Shown: positions 14,990-22,379 of the stretch, piece by piece
How positions within the stretch are numbered: the first letter of the stretch is position 1
How the letters are laid out: the number at the start of each line of letters is the position of its first letter
NCBI RefSeq assembly: GCF_000024965.1
Contig: NC_013530.1
Location: forward strand, 1,736,001-1,800,000
DNA length: 64,000 nt
Source: Xylanimonas cellulosilytica DSM 15894
GTDB lineage: Bacteria > Actinomycetota > Actinomycetes > Actinomycetales > Cellulomonadaceae
Direction: 5' to 3'
The notes under the pieces: generated by a model
What the model was told of the DNA's origin: nothing
What the model saw: only the letters and a program-made list of their open reading frames with translations
Databases searched by the model: none
Program-made: the position numbers and the translations under genes

Positions 14990-15478
14990 TCACGCCTGGT
15001 GGGTCAGCCGGAAGAGCCGCACCACCCGCCCGGAGTCCCGTTCGTAGGCGCGGTAGCCAGGCCACTGCGCCTCGATCCGCGCCCACGCCGCCTCCCGCTC
15101 GTCGGCCGCCGTGATGAGGCGCGCCCGCACGGCGATGCGTCGGCCGCGCACGGTGATCGCCGCGTCGGGATGAGCGAGGAGGTTGTACGTCCACGCGGGG
15201 TGCTTCTCCTGGGCGAACGACGTCCCCGCGATGATCGCCCGGCCGGGGCCGTCCGGCGTGTACATGAGGTAGGTGTCGCGCGGTTCCCCGGACCGGGCGC
15301 CGGTCGAGTGCAGCACGAGCGACGGGACGAGCAGCCCGCTGAGCTGCACGCGTCCGCGTGTGAGGACGGCCATCACCCGCTCCGCGGGCGGTAGGGCCAC
15401 GGGGCCGATGGCCCGGAAGGCCCGCGTCCGGGTGAGGGGCGCGACCATCGACCGTACAGCCTGCAGCACCGTCGCCAT
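14990..15478 (-). CDS. F420-type (Ddn-like) nitroreductase/deazaflavin-binding family protein
   Basis: 162 residues from ATG 15478. The sequence SLVLHSTGARSGEPRDTYLM, followed by an AIIAG...HPAWTYNLLAHPDAAI block, is characteristic of the small split-barrel family that includes mycobacterial Ddn (PF04075); the N-P or H-P turn after the helix and the V-R-G strand follow in order. Members bind coenzyme F420 or act on lipids and nitro compounds; the substrate here is unknown. It is a stand-alone gene, separated from the ABC operon by a terminator. Confidence 0.85.
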   Translation of the reverse strand: MATVLQAVRSMVAPLTRTRAFRAIGPVALPPAERVMAVLTRGRVQLSGLLVPSLVLHSTGARSGEPRDTYLMYTPDGPGRAIIAGTSFAQEKHPAWTYNLLAHPDAAITVRGRRIAVRARLITAADEREAAWARIEAQWPGYRAYERDSGRVVRLFRLTHQA

Positions 15479-15533
15479 CCGCCCATTGTGACCAGCCCGG
15501 ACGGCGTGACCTCGGACGCCGGCCGTCCCGCGC

Positions 15534-15563
15534 GGCGCCCCCGGCCGGTAAGCCGGGGGCGCC
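15534..15563 (-). terminator. Terminator of the ABC exporter operon
   Basis: GGCGCCCCCGGC (15534-15545) pairs perfectly with GCCGGGGGCGCC (15552-15563) around the loop CGGTAA. It begins 10 bases past the stop of the minus-strand permease gene (15573). Confidence 0.8.
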
Positions 15564-15572
15564 CATGGGCGA

Positions 15573-16865
15573 TCACTCGTAGCGCAGCGAGGAGATCGGG
15601 TCCTGCCGGGCCGCCCGCAGCGCGGGCAGGGTGCCGGCCAGGAAGGCGATCCCCATGACGCCGAGCACCACGACGGCGACCGCGGCGGGCTCGAGGACGA
15701 CGAGCTGCAGGCCGGGCAGGTCGGCGAGGATCGTCGACCCGAGCGCTGCCTGGACGACCTCGCCCGTGAGGAACGCGAGCACGACGCCGATGGCGGAGCC
15801 GATCAGGCCGATGACGACGGCCTCGACGCTGAACAGCGAGAACACCTTCGCGCTCGACAGGCCCATCGCCTTCATGAGCCCTACCTCGCGGGTGCGCTCC
15901 TGGACAGCCATGAACAGGGTGTTGATGATGCCGATCGACGCGGCGATCAGCGCGATGATCGCGAACCCGTTGAGGATCAGCACGATGGTGTCGATCACCG
16001 AGGTGAACGCGCCGAGCTGGTCGTGCAGCGTCGTGGCGGTGAAGCCGTCGGCCGCGAGGGCGTCCTGGATGGCCGCGGTCGCCGTGGGGCCGGCGTCGGC
16101 GTCGAACCACGCCATCGCCGCCGGGTGCGTGACCGGTTGCGTCGCCGAACGACCGACGCCCTGCAGCTGCGTGAGGTCGTCCATGAGCGTGTCGTTCGGG
16201 ATGGCGCCCGCGCTCCCGACGAGGCCCGGCGCGGCGACACCGGTCACGGTCGCGTCGGTGGTCACCTGCGTGCCGGACTCGTCGGTCAGCGCCAGGGTCA
16301 CGGTGGCCCCGACGGCGGCGTCGTCGTCGGCGAAGCCCAGCGGCTCGACGAACGACCCCGGGAGGATGAGCTGCGGGTCCGCGCCGTCGAGCGTGAGCTG
16401 GTCGCCGGCGGCGAGCTCGACGTGCATGCCAGGGATCATCTCGCTGACGGTGACCTGGAACCGGTCCGAGCCGTCGTGCTGGATGTAGTCGATGCTGGCG
16501 CTGAGCATGGGCCGGACGGAGAGCACGCCGTCGGCGGCCGCGATGGTGTCGAGGTCGGCCTCCGTGAGGGGGGCGCCCATGCCCATGAAGCCGCCGCCCG
16601 AGCCGTTCGCCGGGGCCTGACCCGGTTCGTACCGCGCGGGGCCGGAGTCCTGCGGGGTGGCAGAGGCACGGGTGACGGTCATGACGTCGTCGACGCCCAT
16701 CGACGCGACGGTGTCGTTGACGAAGCCGTTGACGCCCGCACCGATCCCGTTGGTCAACGTCAGGGTGAACGCGCCGATCACGATGGCGAGCACGGTGAGC
16801 GTGGTGCGCAGCTTGGAACGGAACGCGTTCTTGACGGCGCGACCGATCACGTCGAGGGCCTTCAT
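15573..16865 (-). CDS. MacB/FtsX-type ABC transporter permease
   Basis: 430 residues from ATG 16865. One membrane helix near residues 20-42 (TTLTVLAIVIGAFTLTLT) is followed by a 240-residue extracytoplasmic domain and three C-terminal helices in the FtsX arrangement (MAVQERTREVGLMKAMG is the conserved loop). Such permeases dimerise and move peptides, antibiotics or lipoproteins by mechanotransmission rather than forming a simple channel. The start overlaps the ATPase stop by 4 bases. The divergent kinase/regulator pair (17685-19561) probably controls this exporter, as in bacitracin- or cell-envelope-stress systems; the substrate is unknown. Confidence 0.9.
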   Translation of the reverse strand: MKALDVIGRAVKNAFRSKLRTTLTVLAIVIGAFTLTLTNGIGAGVNGFVNDTVASMGVDDVMTVTRASATPQDSGPARYEPGQAPANGSGGGFMGMGAPLTEADLDTIAAADGVLSVRPMLSASIDYIQHDGSDRFQVTVSEMIPGMHVELAAGDQLTLDGADPQLILPGSFVEPLGFADDDAAVGATVTLALTDESGTQVTTDATVTGVAAPGLVGSAGAIPNDTLMDDLTQLQGVGRSATQPVTHPAAMAWFDADAGPTATAAIQDALAADGFTATTLHDQLGAFTSVIDTIVLILNGFAIIALIAASIGIINTLFMAVQERTREVGLMKAMGLSSAKVFSLFSVEAVVIGLIGSAIGVVLAFLTGEVVQAALGSTILADLPGLQLVVLEPAAVAVVVLGVMGIAFLAGTLPALRAARQDPISSLRYE

Positions 16866-17554
16866 GCGGCCACCTCCAGGGAGTCGAAGAGTCCGTCGCG
16901 CACGACGACGCTGCGGTCGCAGCGGGACGCCAGCTCGTGGTCGTGCGTGACGACGACGAGCGTGATGCCCTGGCGGCGGTTGAGGTCGAACAGGATCTCC
17001 TCGACCACCTCGCCCGTCGCGGAGTCGAGGTTGCCCGTCGGCTCGTCGGCGAAGATCACCTGGGGCCGGTTGATCAGCGCGCGCGAGATGACCACGCGCT
17101 GCTTCTGCCCGCCCGACAGGTCGTTGGCCTTGTTGCCGGCCTTGTCCGCGATGCCGAGCTGCTCGAGCGCCGCCATGCCGCGGGCGTGGCGCTCGCGGGC
17201 GGGCACGCCGGCGATGGTCAGCGGCATCGTCACGTTGTCGAGCACGCTCGTCTGCGGCGTGAGGAAGAACTGCTGGAAGACGAAGCCGAACATCTCGTTG
17301 CGGGTCTTGTTGAGCTCGCGCGCGCCGAGGCGGGAGGTCTCGATGCCGTCGAGGGTGATCGAGCCCGACGACGGCCGGTCGAGCAGGGCGAGCAGGTGCA
17401 TGAGCGTCGACTTGCCCGAACCGGACTTGCCGACGATGGCGAGCGACTCGCCGCGGTGGATGTCGAGGTCGACGCCGCGCAGCGCCTCGAAGGCCGTCGG
17501 GCCCGACCCGTAGGTCTTGCGGAGATCACGGACGGTGATCAGCGGATCTGTCAT
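16862..17554 (-). CDS. ABC transporter ATP-binding protein (MacB/LolD type)
   Basis: 230 residues from ATG 17554. Walker A is GKSGSGKST (about residues 43-51), the signature is DLSGGQKQRV, Walker B is VIFADEPTGNLDSATG, and the switch His lies in VVTHDHE. LDSATG after Walker B and the short length are typical of ATPases that pair with FtsX-like permeases. It supplies ATP hydrolysis for the permease encoded next in the operon. Its upstream region shares a 20-bp palindrome with the divergent kinase gene. Confidence 0.95.
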   Translation of the reverse strand: MTDPLITVRDLRKTYGSGPTAFEALRGVDLDIHRGESLAIVGKSGSGKSTLMHLLALLDRPSSGSITLDGIETSRLGARELNKTRNEMFGFVFQQFFLTPQTSVLDNVTMPLTIAGVPARERHARGMAALEQLGIADKAGNKANDLSGGQKQRVVISRALINRPQVIFADEPTGNLDSATGEVVEEILFDLNRRQGITLVVVTHDHELASRCDRSVVVRDGLFDSLEVAA

Positions 17555-17609
17555 GCCCCCACCCTCGGCGACCGGGGGCGCGGGCGAATCCTCCCGTCGT
17601 AGGCACCCG

Positions 17610-17629
17610 CGTACCGCGCCTGCGGTACG
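17610..17629. promoter_or_regulatory. Palindrome between the ABC operon and the divergent kinase gene
   Basis: CGTACCGC-N4-GCGGTACG is a perfect 8-bp inverted repeat with a 4-base spacer, 56 bases before the ABC start and 55 before the kinase start. Central placement between divergent units fits a binding site for the NarL-type regulator encoded at 18899. Palindrome seen; function inferred. Confidence 0.5.
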
Positions 17630-17684
17630 TGCGTCGCTCTCGTTGTGGGACGCCCCGCCGTCGGTGCTGCGTGATGCTGGGCTC

Positions 17685-18902
17685 GTGAAAGCAGGGACGA
17701 CGACACGGCGTGCGCCGCTGATCCCCGTGGCGGTGGGCCGCCCGTGGCGCTGGCGATGGTTCGGGCACGCCCTCGCGACGGTCGTCGTGCTGACGGCGGG
17801 AGCCCTTCCAGCCGCCTCCGACGCCGGTCCTGGACGCCCCGCGCTGGAGTGGACGCCGGCCGATGCCGCGATCGACATCGTCGCGGCGATCGTGCTGCTC
17901 GGGCGGCGACGCTGGCCGCGCACCGTCCTGGCCGTGATGCTCGGGCTGACGGGGCTCTCCATGGCGCTGGGTCGCGAGAGCCATGGCGTGGTCGTCGCGA
18001 CGGCGATCGCGATCTACACCTGCGTCCAGCATCTGAGCCGCCGCGACGGGGTGGTCGTGGGCGTGGCCGTCGCGCTGCTGGCGCTCGGTCGCTCCGTGGT
18101 TCTCGGCGAGTGGTCGCTGCACCCCGTCCTGGTGGTGCTGCTCGGCGCGGCGCTCGGCGAGGCCGTCCGCGCGCAGCGCGAGCAGCTCGTCGAGGCGCGC
18201 GACCGTGCCCGGCGCGCCGAGGAGACGCGCGAGGCGCTCGCCCGGCAGCGCGTCGCCGAGACTCGTCTGTCCATCGCCCGTGACCTGCACGACGTCGTCG
18301 CCCACCAGATCGCCGTCATCAACCTGCACGCCGGGGCGGCCTCGGCTGCGGTGCGCACCAGGCCCGACGACGCGGAGGCCGCCCTCGGCACGATCCGGCA
18401 GTCGTCGCGCGCGGTGCTGAGCGAGATCGGCGACCTCATGGCCACGCTGCGCGACCCCGACGCGAGCACCACCGGGCCGGTGGGGCTCGTCCAGCTCGAC
18501 GACGTCGTGCGGCAGTTCGCGGTGCACGGGCTCGACGTCACCGTCCGCGTCGAGGGCGACCCCGCCGAGCTGTCCCCGGCGGTCGACACCACCGCGCTGC
18601 GCGTGGTCCAGGAGGCGCTGACCAACGCGCACAAGCACGGCGGCGGGCTGGGCGCCCACCTGCTGGTCGAGCACCTTCCGGGCCGCCTGCACCTCACGGT
18701 GACCAACCGCTACGACCCGCACGCTCAGGCCCGCCCGGCCGACGGGACGGGCCACGGCATCGTGGGCATGGCCGAGCGGGTCGAGGCCGTGCGCGGCACG
18801 ATGACGAGCGGCGAGTCCGGGCCCGGCGTCTGGACGGTGGCGGTCGAGCTGCCGGCCGAGCCCGTCTCGACCGAGCAGCGGCAGGAGGAGGACGGCCGAT
18901 GA
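17685..18902 (+). CDS. NarL-family sensor histidine kinase
   Basis: 405 residues from GTG 17685. About four membrane helices occupy residues 20-160, with little extracytoplasmic sequence, so the input is probably sensed in or at the membrane. A coiled linker rich in Arg, Glu and Ala leads into the HisKA_3 box SIARDLHDVVAHQIAVINLH, with the phospho-acceptor His near residue 202. The ATP-binding domain shows an N box (VVQEALTNAHKH) and a G box (GTGHGIVGMAERV). Its TGA overlaps the ATG of the response regulator. The partner is the 18899 product, and the likely target is the divergent ABC exporter. Confidence 0.92.
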   Translation: MKAGTTTRRAPLIPVAVGRPWRWRWFGHALATVVVLTAGALPAASDAGPGRPALEWTPADAAIDIVAAIVLLGRRRWPRTVLAVMLGLTGLSMALGRESHGVVVATAIAIYTCVQHLSRRDGVVVGVAVALLALGRSVVLGEWSLHPVLVVLLGAALGEAVRAQREQLVEARDRARRAEETREALARQRVAETRLSIARDLHDVVAHQIAVINLHAGAASAAVRTRPDDAEAALGTIRQSSRAVLSEIGDLMATLRDPDASTTGPVGLVQLDDVVRQFAVHGLDVTVRVEGDPAELSPAVDTTALRVVQEALTNAHKHGGGLGAHLLVEHLPGRLHLTVTNRYDPHAQARPADGTGHGIVGMAERVEAVRGTMTSGESGPGVWTVAVELPAEPVSTEQRQEEDGR

Positions 18903-19561
18903 TCCGTGTGCTCGTCGTGGACGACCAGACGCTCATCCGCTCGGCGGTGGTCGGGCTCCTGGGGGCCGCCGACGACGTCGAGGTGGTCGCCGAGGCGGGC
19001 GACGGGCGGCGCGCCGTGGAGCTGGCCCGGCGGCACCGCCCCGACGTCGTCCTCATGGACATCCGCATGCCCGTCATGGACGGGATCGACGCGACCCGCA
19101 CCATCTGCGCCGACCGGGGCCTGGAGGCCGTGCGCGTCCTCGTGCTGACCACGTTCGAGGAGGACGCGTTCATCGTCGGTGCCCTGCGCGCGGGCGCCAG
19201 CGGGTTCCTCGGCAAGGGCTCCGAACCCGGCGAGATCATCGCCGCGATCCGTGCCGTGCACGGCGGCGAGGCGCTGCTCTCGCCCACGGCGACCCGGGCG
19301 CTGATCGACCGCTACGTGCGGCCCTCGCCCTCCGACGTCGTCCCCCAGGCCCTGGAGCACCTCACGGAGCGGGAGGTGGAGATCCTCACGCTGGTGGGTT
19401 CCGGCCTGTCGAACGCGGAGATCGCCGACCGCCTCGTCATCTCCCCGCACACCGCCAAGACGCACGTCAACCGGGTGATGACCAAGCTGCACGCGCACGA
19501 CCGCGCGCAGCTCGTCATCGCGGCATACGAGAACGGGTTGGTGCGACCGCAGGGGGCGTGA
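18899..19561 (+). CDS. NarL/LuxR-type response regulator (system 1)
   Basis: 220 residues from ATG 18899, 4-base overlap with the kinase gene. The receiver domain has the acidic pair (VVDDQ), the phospho-acceptor Asp in VVLMDIRMPVMDG (about residue 54) and a conserved Lys in FLGKGSEP. The C-terminal LuxR helix-turn-helix is LTEREVEILTLVGSGLSNAE to HTAKTHVNRVMTKL. It should act as a phosphorylated dimer on promoter DNA, perhaps the palindrome at 17610. Its last 47 bases overlap the 3' end of the oppositely oriented regulator gene at 19515. Confidence 0.92.
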   Translation: MIRVLVVDDQTLIRSAVVGLLGAADDVEVVAEAGDGRRAVELARRHRPDVVLMDIRMPVMDGIDATRTICADRGLEAVRVLVLTTFEEDAFIVGALRAGASGFLGKGSEPGEIIAAIRAVHGGEALLSPTATRALIDRYVRPSPSDVVPQALEHLTEREVEILTLVGSGLSNAEIADRLVISPHTAKTHVNRVMTKLHAHDRAQLVIAAYENGLVRPQGA

Positions 19562-20219
19562 CGCCGACGAGCCCCGTCTGGTACGCCCACACCACGGCCT
19601 GGACGCGATCGCGCAGGTCGAGCTTGGTGAGGATGCGCGAGACGTACGTCTTGACCGTCTCGCGGGTGATCACGAGCGCGGCGGCGATCTCTGCGTTCGA
19701 CAGACCCTCGGCGAGCAGGCGCAGCACGTCGAGCTCGCGCGGGGTGAGCGGCCCGTCCGCGGGGGCGGGCTCCGGCGGGGCGACCCGGCTCGCGTACCGG
19801 CCGACGAGCCGGCGCGTCACCTCGGGTGCGAGCAGGGCGGAGCCGGCGGCGACCGTGCGGATGCCGTCGAGGAGCTGGGCCGGGGGAGCGTCCTTGAGGA
19901 GGAAGCCGCTGGCACCCGCCCGCAACGCCTCGTACACGTACTCGTCGAGGTTGAAGGTCGTCACGACGAGCACCTTGACGGGATCGGGGACACCGGCGCC
20001 GGCGAGCAGGCGGGTCGCCTCGATGCCGTCGAGCCCGGGCATCCGGACGTCCATCACGACGACGTCGGGGCGCAGCCGGCCGGCGAGGTGCACCGCGGTG
20101 CGACCGTCGCCGCACTCGCCGACCACCTCGAGGTCCGGCTGCGCGTCGATGATCGTCGTGAACCCGGTGCGGATCAAGGCCTGGTCGTCGCACACCAGCA
20201 CGCGGACCGGCGCCGTCAC
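19515..20219 (-). CDS. NarL/LuxR-type response regulator (system 2)
   Basis: 234 residues from GTG 20219, overlapping the kinase stop by 4 bases (GTGA). Receiver: VCDDQ acidic pair, VVVMDVRMPGLDG with the Asp near residue 55, and LLKDAPP with the Lys. LuxR domain: LTPRELDVLRLLAEGLSNAE and ETVKTYVSRILTKL. A 16-residue Pro/Ala-rich insert separates the domains, and a short basic tail (PTRSRMPR) is read inside the sequence shared with the convergent regulator gene. Third gene of the CPBP/kinase/regulator operon. Confidence 0.92.
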   Translation of the reverse strand: MTAPVRVLVCDDQALIRTGFTTIIDAQPDLEVVGECGDGRTAVHLAGRLRPDVVVMDVRMPGLDGIEATRLLAGAGVPDPVKVLVVTTFNLDEYVYEALRAGASGFLLKDAPPAQLLDGIRTVAAGSALLAPEVTRRLVGRYASRVAPPEPAPADGPLTPRELDVLRLLAEGLSNAEIAAALVITRETVKTYVSRILTKLDLRDRVQAVVWAYQTGLVGVTPPAVAPTRSRMPR

Positions 20220-21358
20220 GACGTCCGCTCCGCCGGGATGCGCGCATCGACGACGAACCGTCCGCCGTCGGGCCCTGCCCGGAGCTGCCCGCCGAGCAGG
20301 CCGACCCGCTCCCGGAGCCCGGCGATGCCACGCCCGCCGCTGACGAACGACCCGCTTCCCGGCTCCGGCCCCTCGGTGACGACGCGCACGGTGGTCTCGG
20401 CCGTGCCGTGGTGGACGTGGACCGTGGTGGGGCTGCCGTGCGCGTGCTTGAGGGCGTTCGTCAGCGCCTCCTGCACGACGCGGTACGCCGTCCCGGCCAC
20501 CGCCGGCGTCGGGTCGCCCTCCTCGACGTAGGTGACGGGCTGGCCCGCCTGCCGGGTCTGCTCGACGAGGTCCCGCACCGCGGCGACGGCGGGAGTACGC
20601 GGGCCGGGTCCGTGCCCCGGGTCGAGCACGTCGAGCAGGTCGCGCAGGTCGGCGACCGCGCGCCGCCCGGTGTCCGCGACCGCCGCCAGCGTCCCGTCGA
20701 GGGCCGCGGGGTCGGAGATGCGGTAGCGCGCCGCCTCGGCCTGCACGACCATCGCCGTCACGTGGTGCGTGACGACGTCGTGCAGCTCGCGCGCGATGCG
20801 GGTGCGCTCGGCGGTACGGGTCGCGTCGGCCAGGTGCCGACGTTGCTCGGCCTCGGCGGCGCGGGTCTGCCGCAGCCAGGCGCCCGCCCCCCACGCGAGC
20901 GCCAGGACCAGGAAGAACGTGACGTACCCGGCCGCACCCTCGGACCCCCCGCCGCGCTCGAGGGCGACCGCGAGGCCGGCGTACGCCACGCAGGCGACCA
21001 CGACGGTCGTGCGGCGGCCCCGCTCCAGGTGCGCGGCCGTGCTCAGCAGCGCGACGATCAGGGCCGCCCCCGCGACGGTGTGATACCCGCGGAGCTGGTC
21101 GACGGCGAACCCTGTCGAGACCAGGGCGAGGCACAGCGCCGGCCAGCGGCGGCGCACCGCGAGCGGCAGGCACTGGAGCGCGACGACGGCCACGGCGAGG
21201 GCGTCCAGCGGTCGGTCGGGCAGCCCGCCGAGCTGCGTGCCCTGGTGCTGGAGGCTCGGGACGAGCGGCGCCAGCGCGAACACCAGGACGAGCGGCAGGT
21301 CCCGGACCGTGACGTCGAACCCGCGCCACGCGTCCAGGGCCCGCCGCAGGTCGGTCAT
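20216..21358 (-). CDS. NarL-family sensor histidine kinase (system 2)
   Basis: 380 residues from ATG 21358. Four to five membrane helices fill residues 20-165, then the HisKA_3 box RIARELHDVVTHHVTAMVVQ with the His near residue 190. ATPase boxes are VVQEALTNALKHA and GGRGIAGLRERV. The ATG lies only 2 bases after the TGA of the CPBP protease gene, and the 3' end overlaps the regulator start, so the three genes are one transcript. No large external sensor domain is present, as in DesK-like membrane sensors. Confidence 0.9.
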   Translation of the reverse strand: MTDLRRALDAWRGFDVTVRDLPLVLVFALAPLVPSLQHQGTQLGGLPDRPLDALAVAVVALQCLPLAVRRRWPALCLALVSTGFAVDQLRGYHTVAGAALIVALLSTAAHLERGRRTTVVVACVAYAGLAVALERGGGSEGAAGYVTFFLVLALAWGAGAWLRQTRAAEAEQRRHLADATRTAERTRIARELHDVVTHHVTAMVVQAEAARYRISDPAALDGTLAAVADTGRRAVADLRDLLDVLDPGHGPGPRTPAVAAVRDLVEQTRQAGQPVTYVEEGDPTPAVAGTAYRVVQEALTNALKHAHGSPTTVHVHHGTAETTVRVVTEGPEPGSGSFVSGGRGIAGLRERVGLLGGQLRAGPDGGRFVVDARIPAERTS

Positions 21359-21360
21359 GG

Positions 21361-22206
21361 TCACAACGTAGCCGTGGCAGGCTCGACCGCCGCGGCGTTC
21401 GGACCACGCCGTCCGCCCCTCGGGACCAGGCGTCCGCGCCGGTGCGCGAGCCGCAGGAAGACGACGGTCAGCGCGAGACCCGCCGCCACGGTGATGACGC
21501 TCGCCTCGGGGCCGAACGCGCCACCGGACAGCGCCGTCGGGCCGGACGTCACGCCGCGCAGGAGGCCCTGCGGCAGCCCGCCGCCTGAGACCTCCGTGCC
21601 GAAGATGCCGGCCGCGGCGAAGTTCCAGCCCAGGTGCAGCCCGATGGGCAGCCACAGCGTGCGGGTGGCGGCGTACACGGCACCCAGCATGAGCCCGGCC
21701 TCGACGGTGATCGCGATCGCCCCCCACAGGGTGGCTGCCGGGTTGACCAGGTGGATCGCGCCGAACAGGACGGCGCTCGCGACCAGCGCGACGGCCGTCC
21801 CCGTGCGCTCCTCGAGCCGGCGGAACACCAGGCCGCGGAACAGCAGCTCCTCGGTGGTCGCGACCGCGGCGTGCGATCCGAGCAGCGTGAGGGCGACCGG
21901 GACCGAACCCCAGCCCGCCACCCGGTAGCCGCCGAGGGCCGCGATGATCGCGATGACGGTCGTGAACATCAGCAGGCCGAGCGCCAGCCCGCGCCCCAGG
22001 GAGCGCCCGGCGCCGGTCAGACCGACCTCCACCGGTGCGCGACGCTCCACGCGGCGCACCACCCAGGCGTACGCGCCGAGCGCGAGCGCCGCGGCCAGCA
22101 CCCCTACGACCAGGCTCAGCGCCCAGCTTCCCTCGACCGCACTGACGGCGACATTGCCGACGAGCGATGCCGCCACGACCACCACGAGCTGCTTCACCAG
22201 GTTCAT
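21361..22206 (-). CDS. CPBP-family intramembrane metalloprotease
   Basis: 281 residues from ATG 22206 with about eight membrane helices. The catalytic motifs of the CPBP (CAAX protease and bacteriocin-processing, Abi) family are present: TTEELLFRGLVFRR (Glu-Glu, about residues 112-125), FGAIHLV with the first His, and HLGWNF with the second His. Members cleave or process membrane substrates, often giving self-immunity to bacteriocins. First gene of an operon with a kinase and a regulator, so it may take part in the signal or be part of the envelope response. The substrate is not known. Confidence 0.88.
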   Translation of the reverse strand: MNLVKQLVVVVAASLVGNVAVSAVEGSWALSLVVGVLAAALALGAYAWVVRRVERRAPVEVGLTGAGRSLGRGLALGLLMFTTVIAIIAALGGYRVAGWGSVPVALTLLGSHAAVATTEELLFRGLVFRRLEERTGTAVALVASAVLFGAIHLVNPAATLWGAIAITVEAGLMLGAVYAATRTLWLPIGLHLGWNFAAAGIFGTEVSGGGLPQGLLRGVTSGPTALSGGAFGPEASVITVAAGLALTVVFLRLAHRRGRLVPRGGRRGPNAAAVEPATATL

Positions 22207-22305
22207 GTCGAGCCCCTCTCCACGTTCCGCGACCCGTTGCCGCGTGACCTCGACGCTAGGGAACGGCGGGCACGGGGCGCGTCCCCGCAGGGTGGACACC
22301 TTGGG

Positions 22306-22323
22306 GTCCCCCGCACGGGGGAC
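22306..22323. promoter_or_regulatory. Inverted repeat upstream of the CPBP/kinase operon
   Basis: GTCCCCC (22306-22312), loop GCAC, GGGGGAC (22317-22323). It lies about 100 bases before the CPBP start, just upstream of a CCTAGCGTCG-type sequence (around 22252-22262, minus strand) that looks like an actinobacterial -10 region. It could bind the regulator of the operon or be the terminator of the GH115 gene, which ends at 22380. Confidence 0.35.
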
Positions 22324-22379
22324 AGCGCGGGGTCGGTCAGGGGCGGCGGAACAGGGTCGGCGTCTCGCGACAGCGCCCG

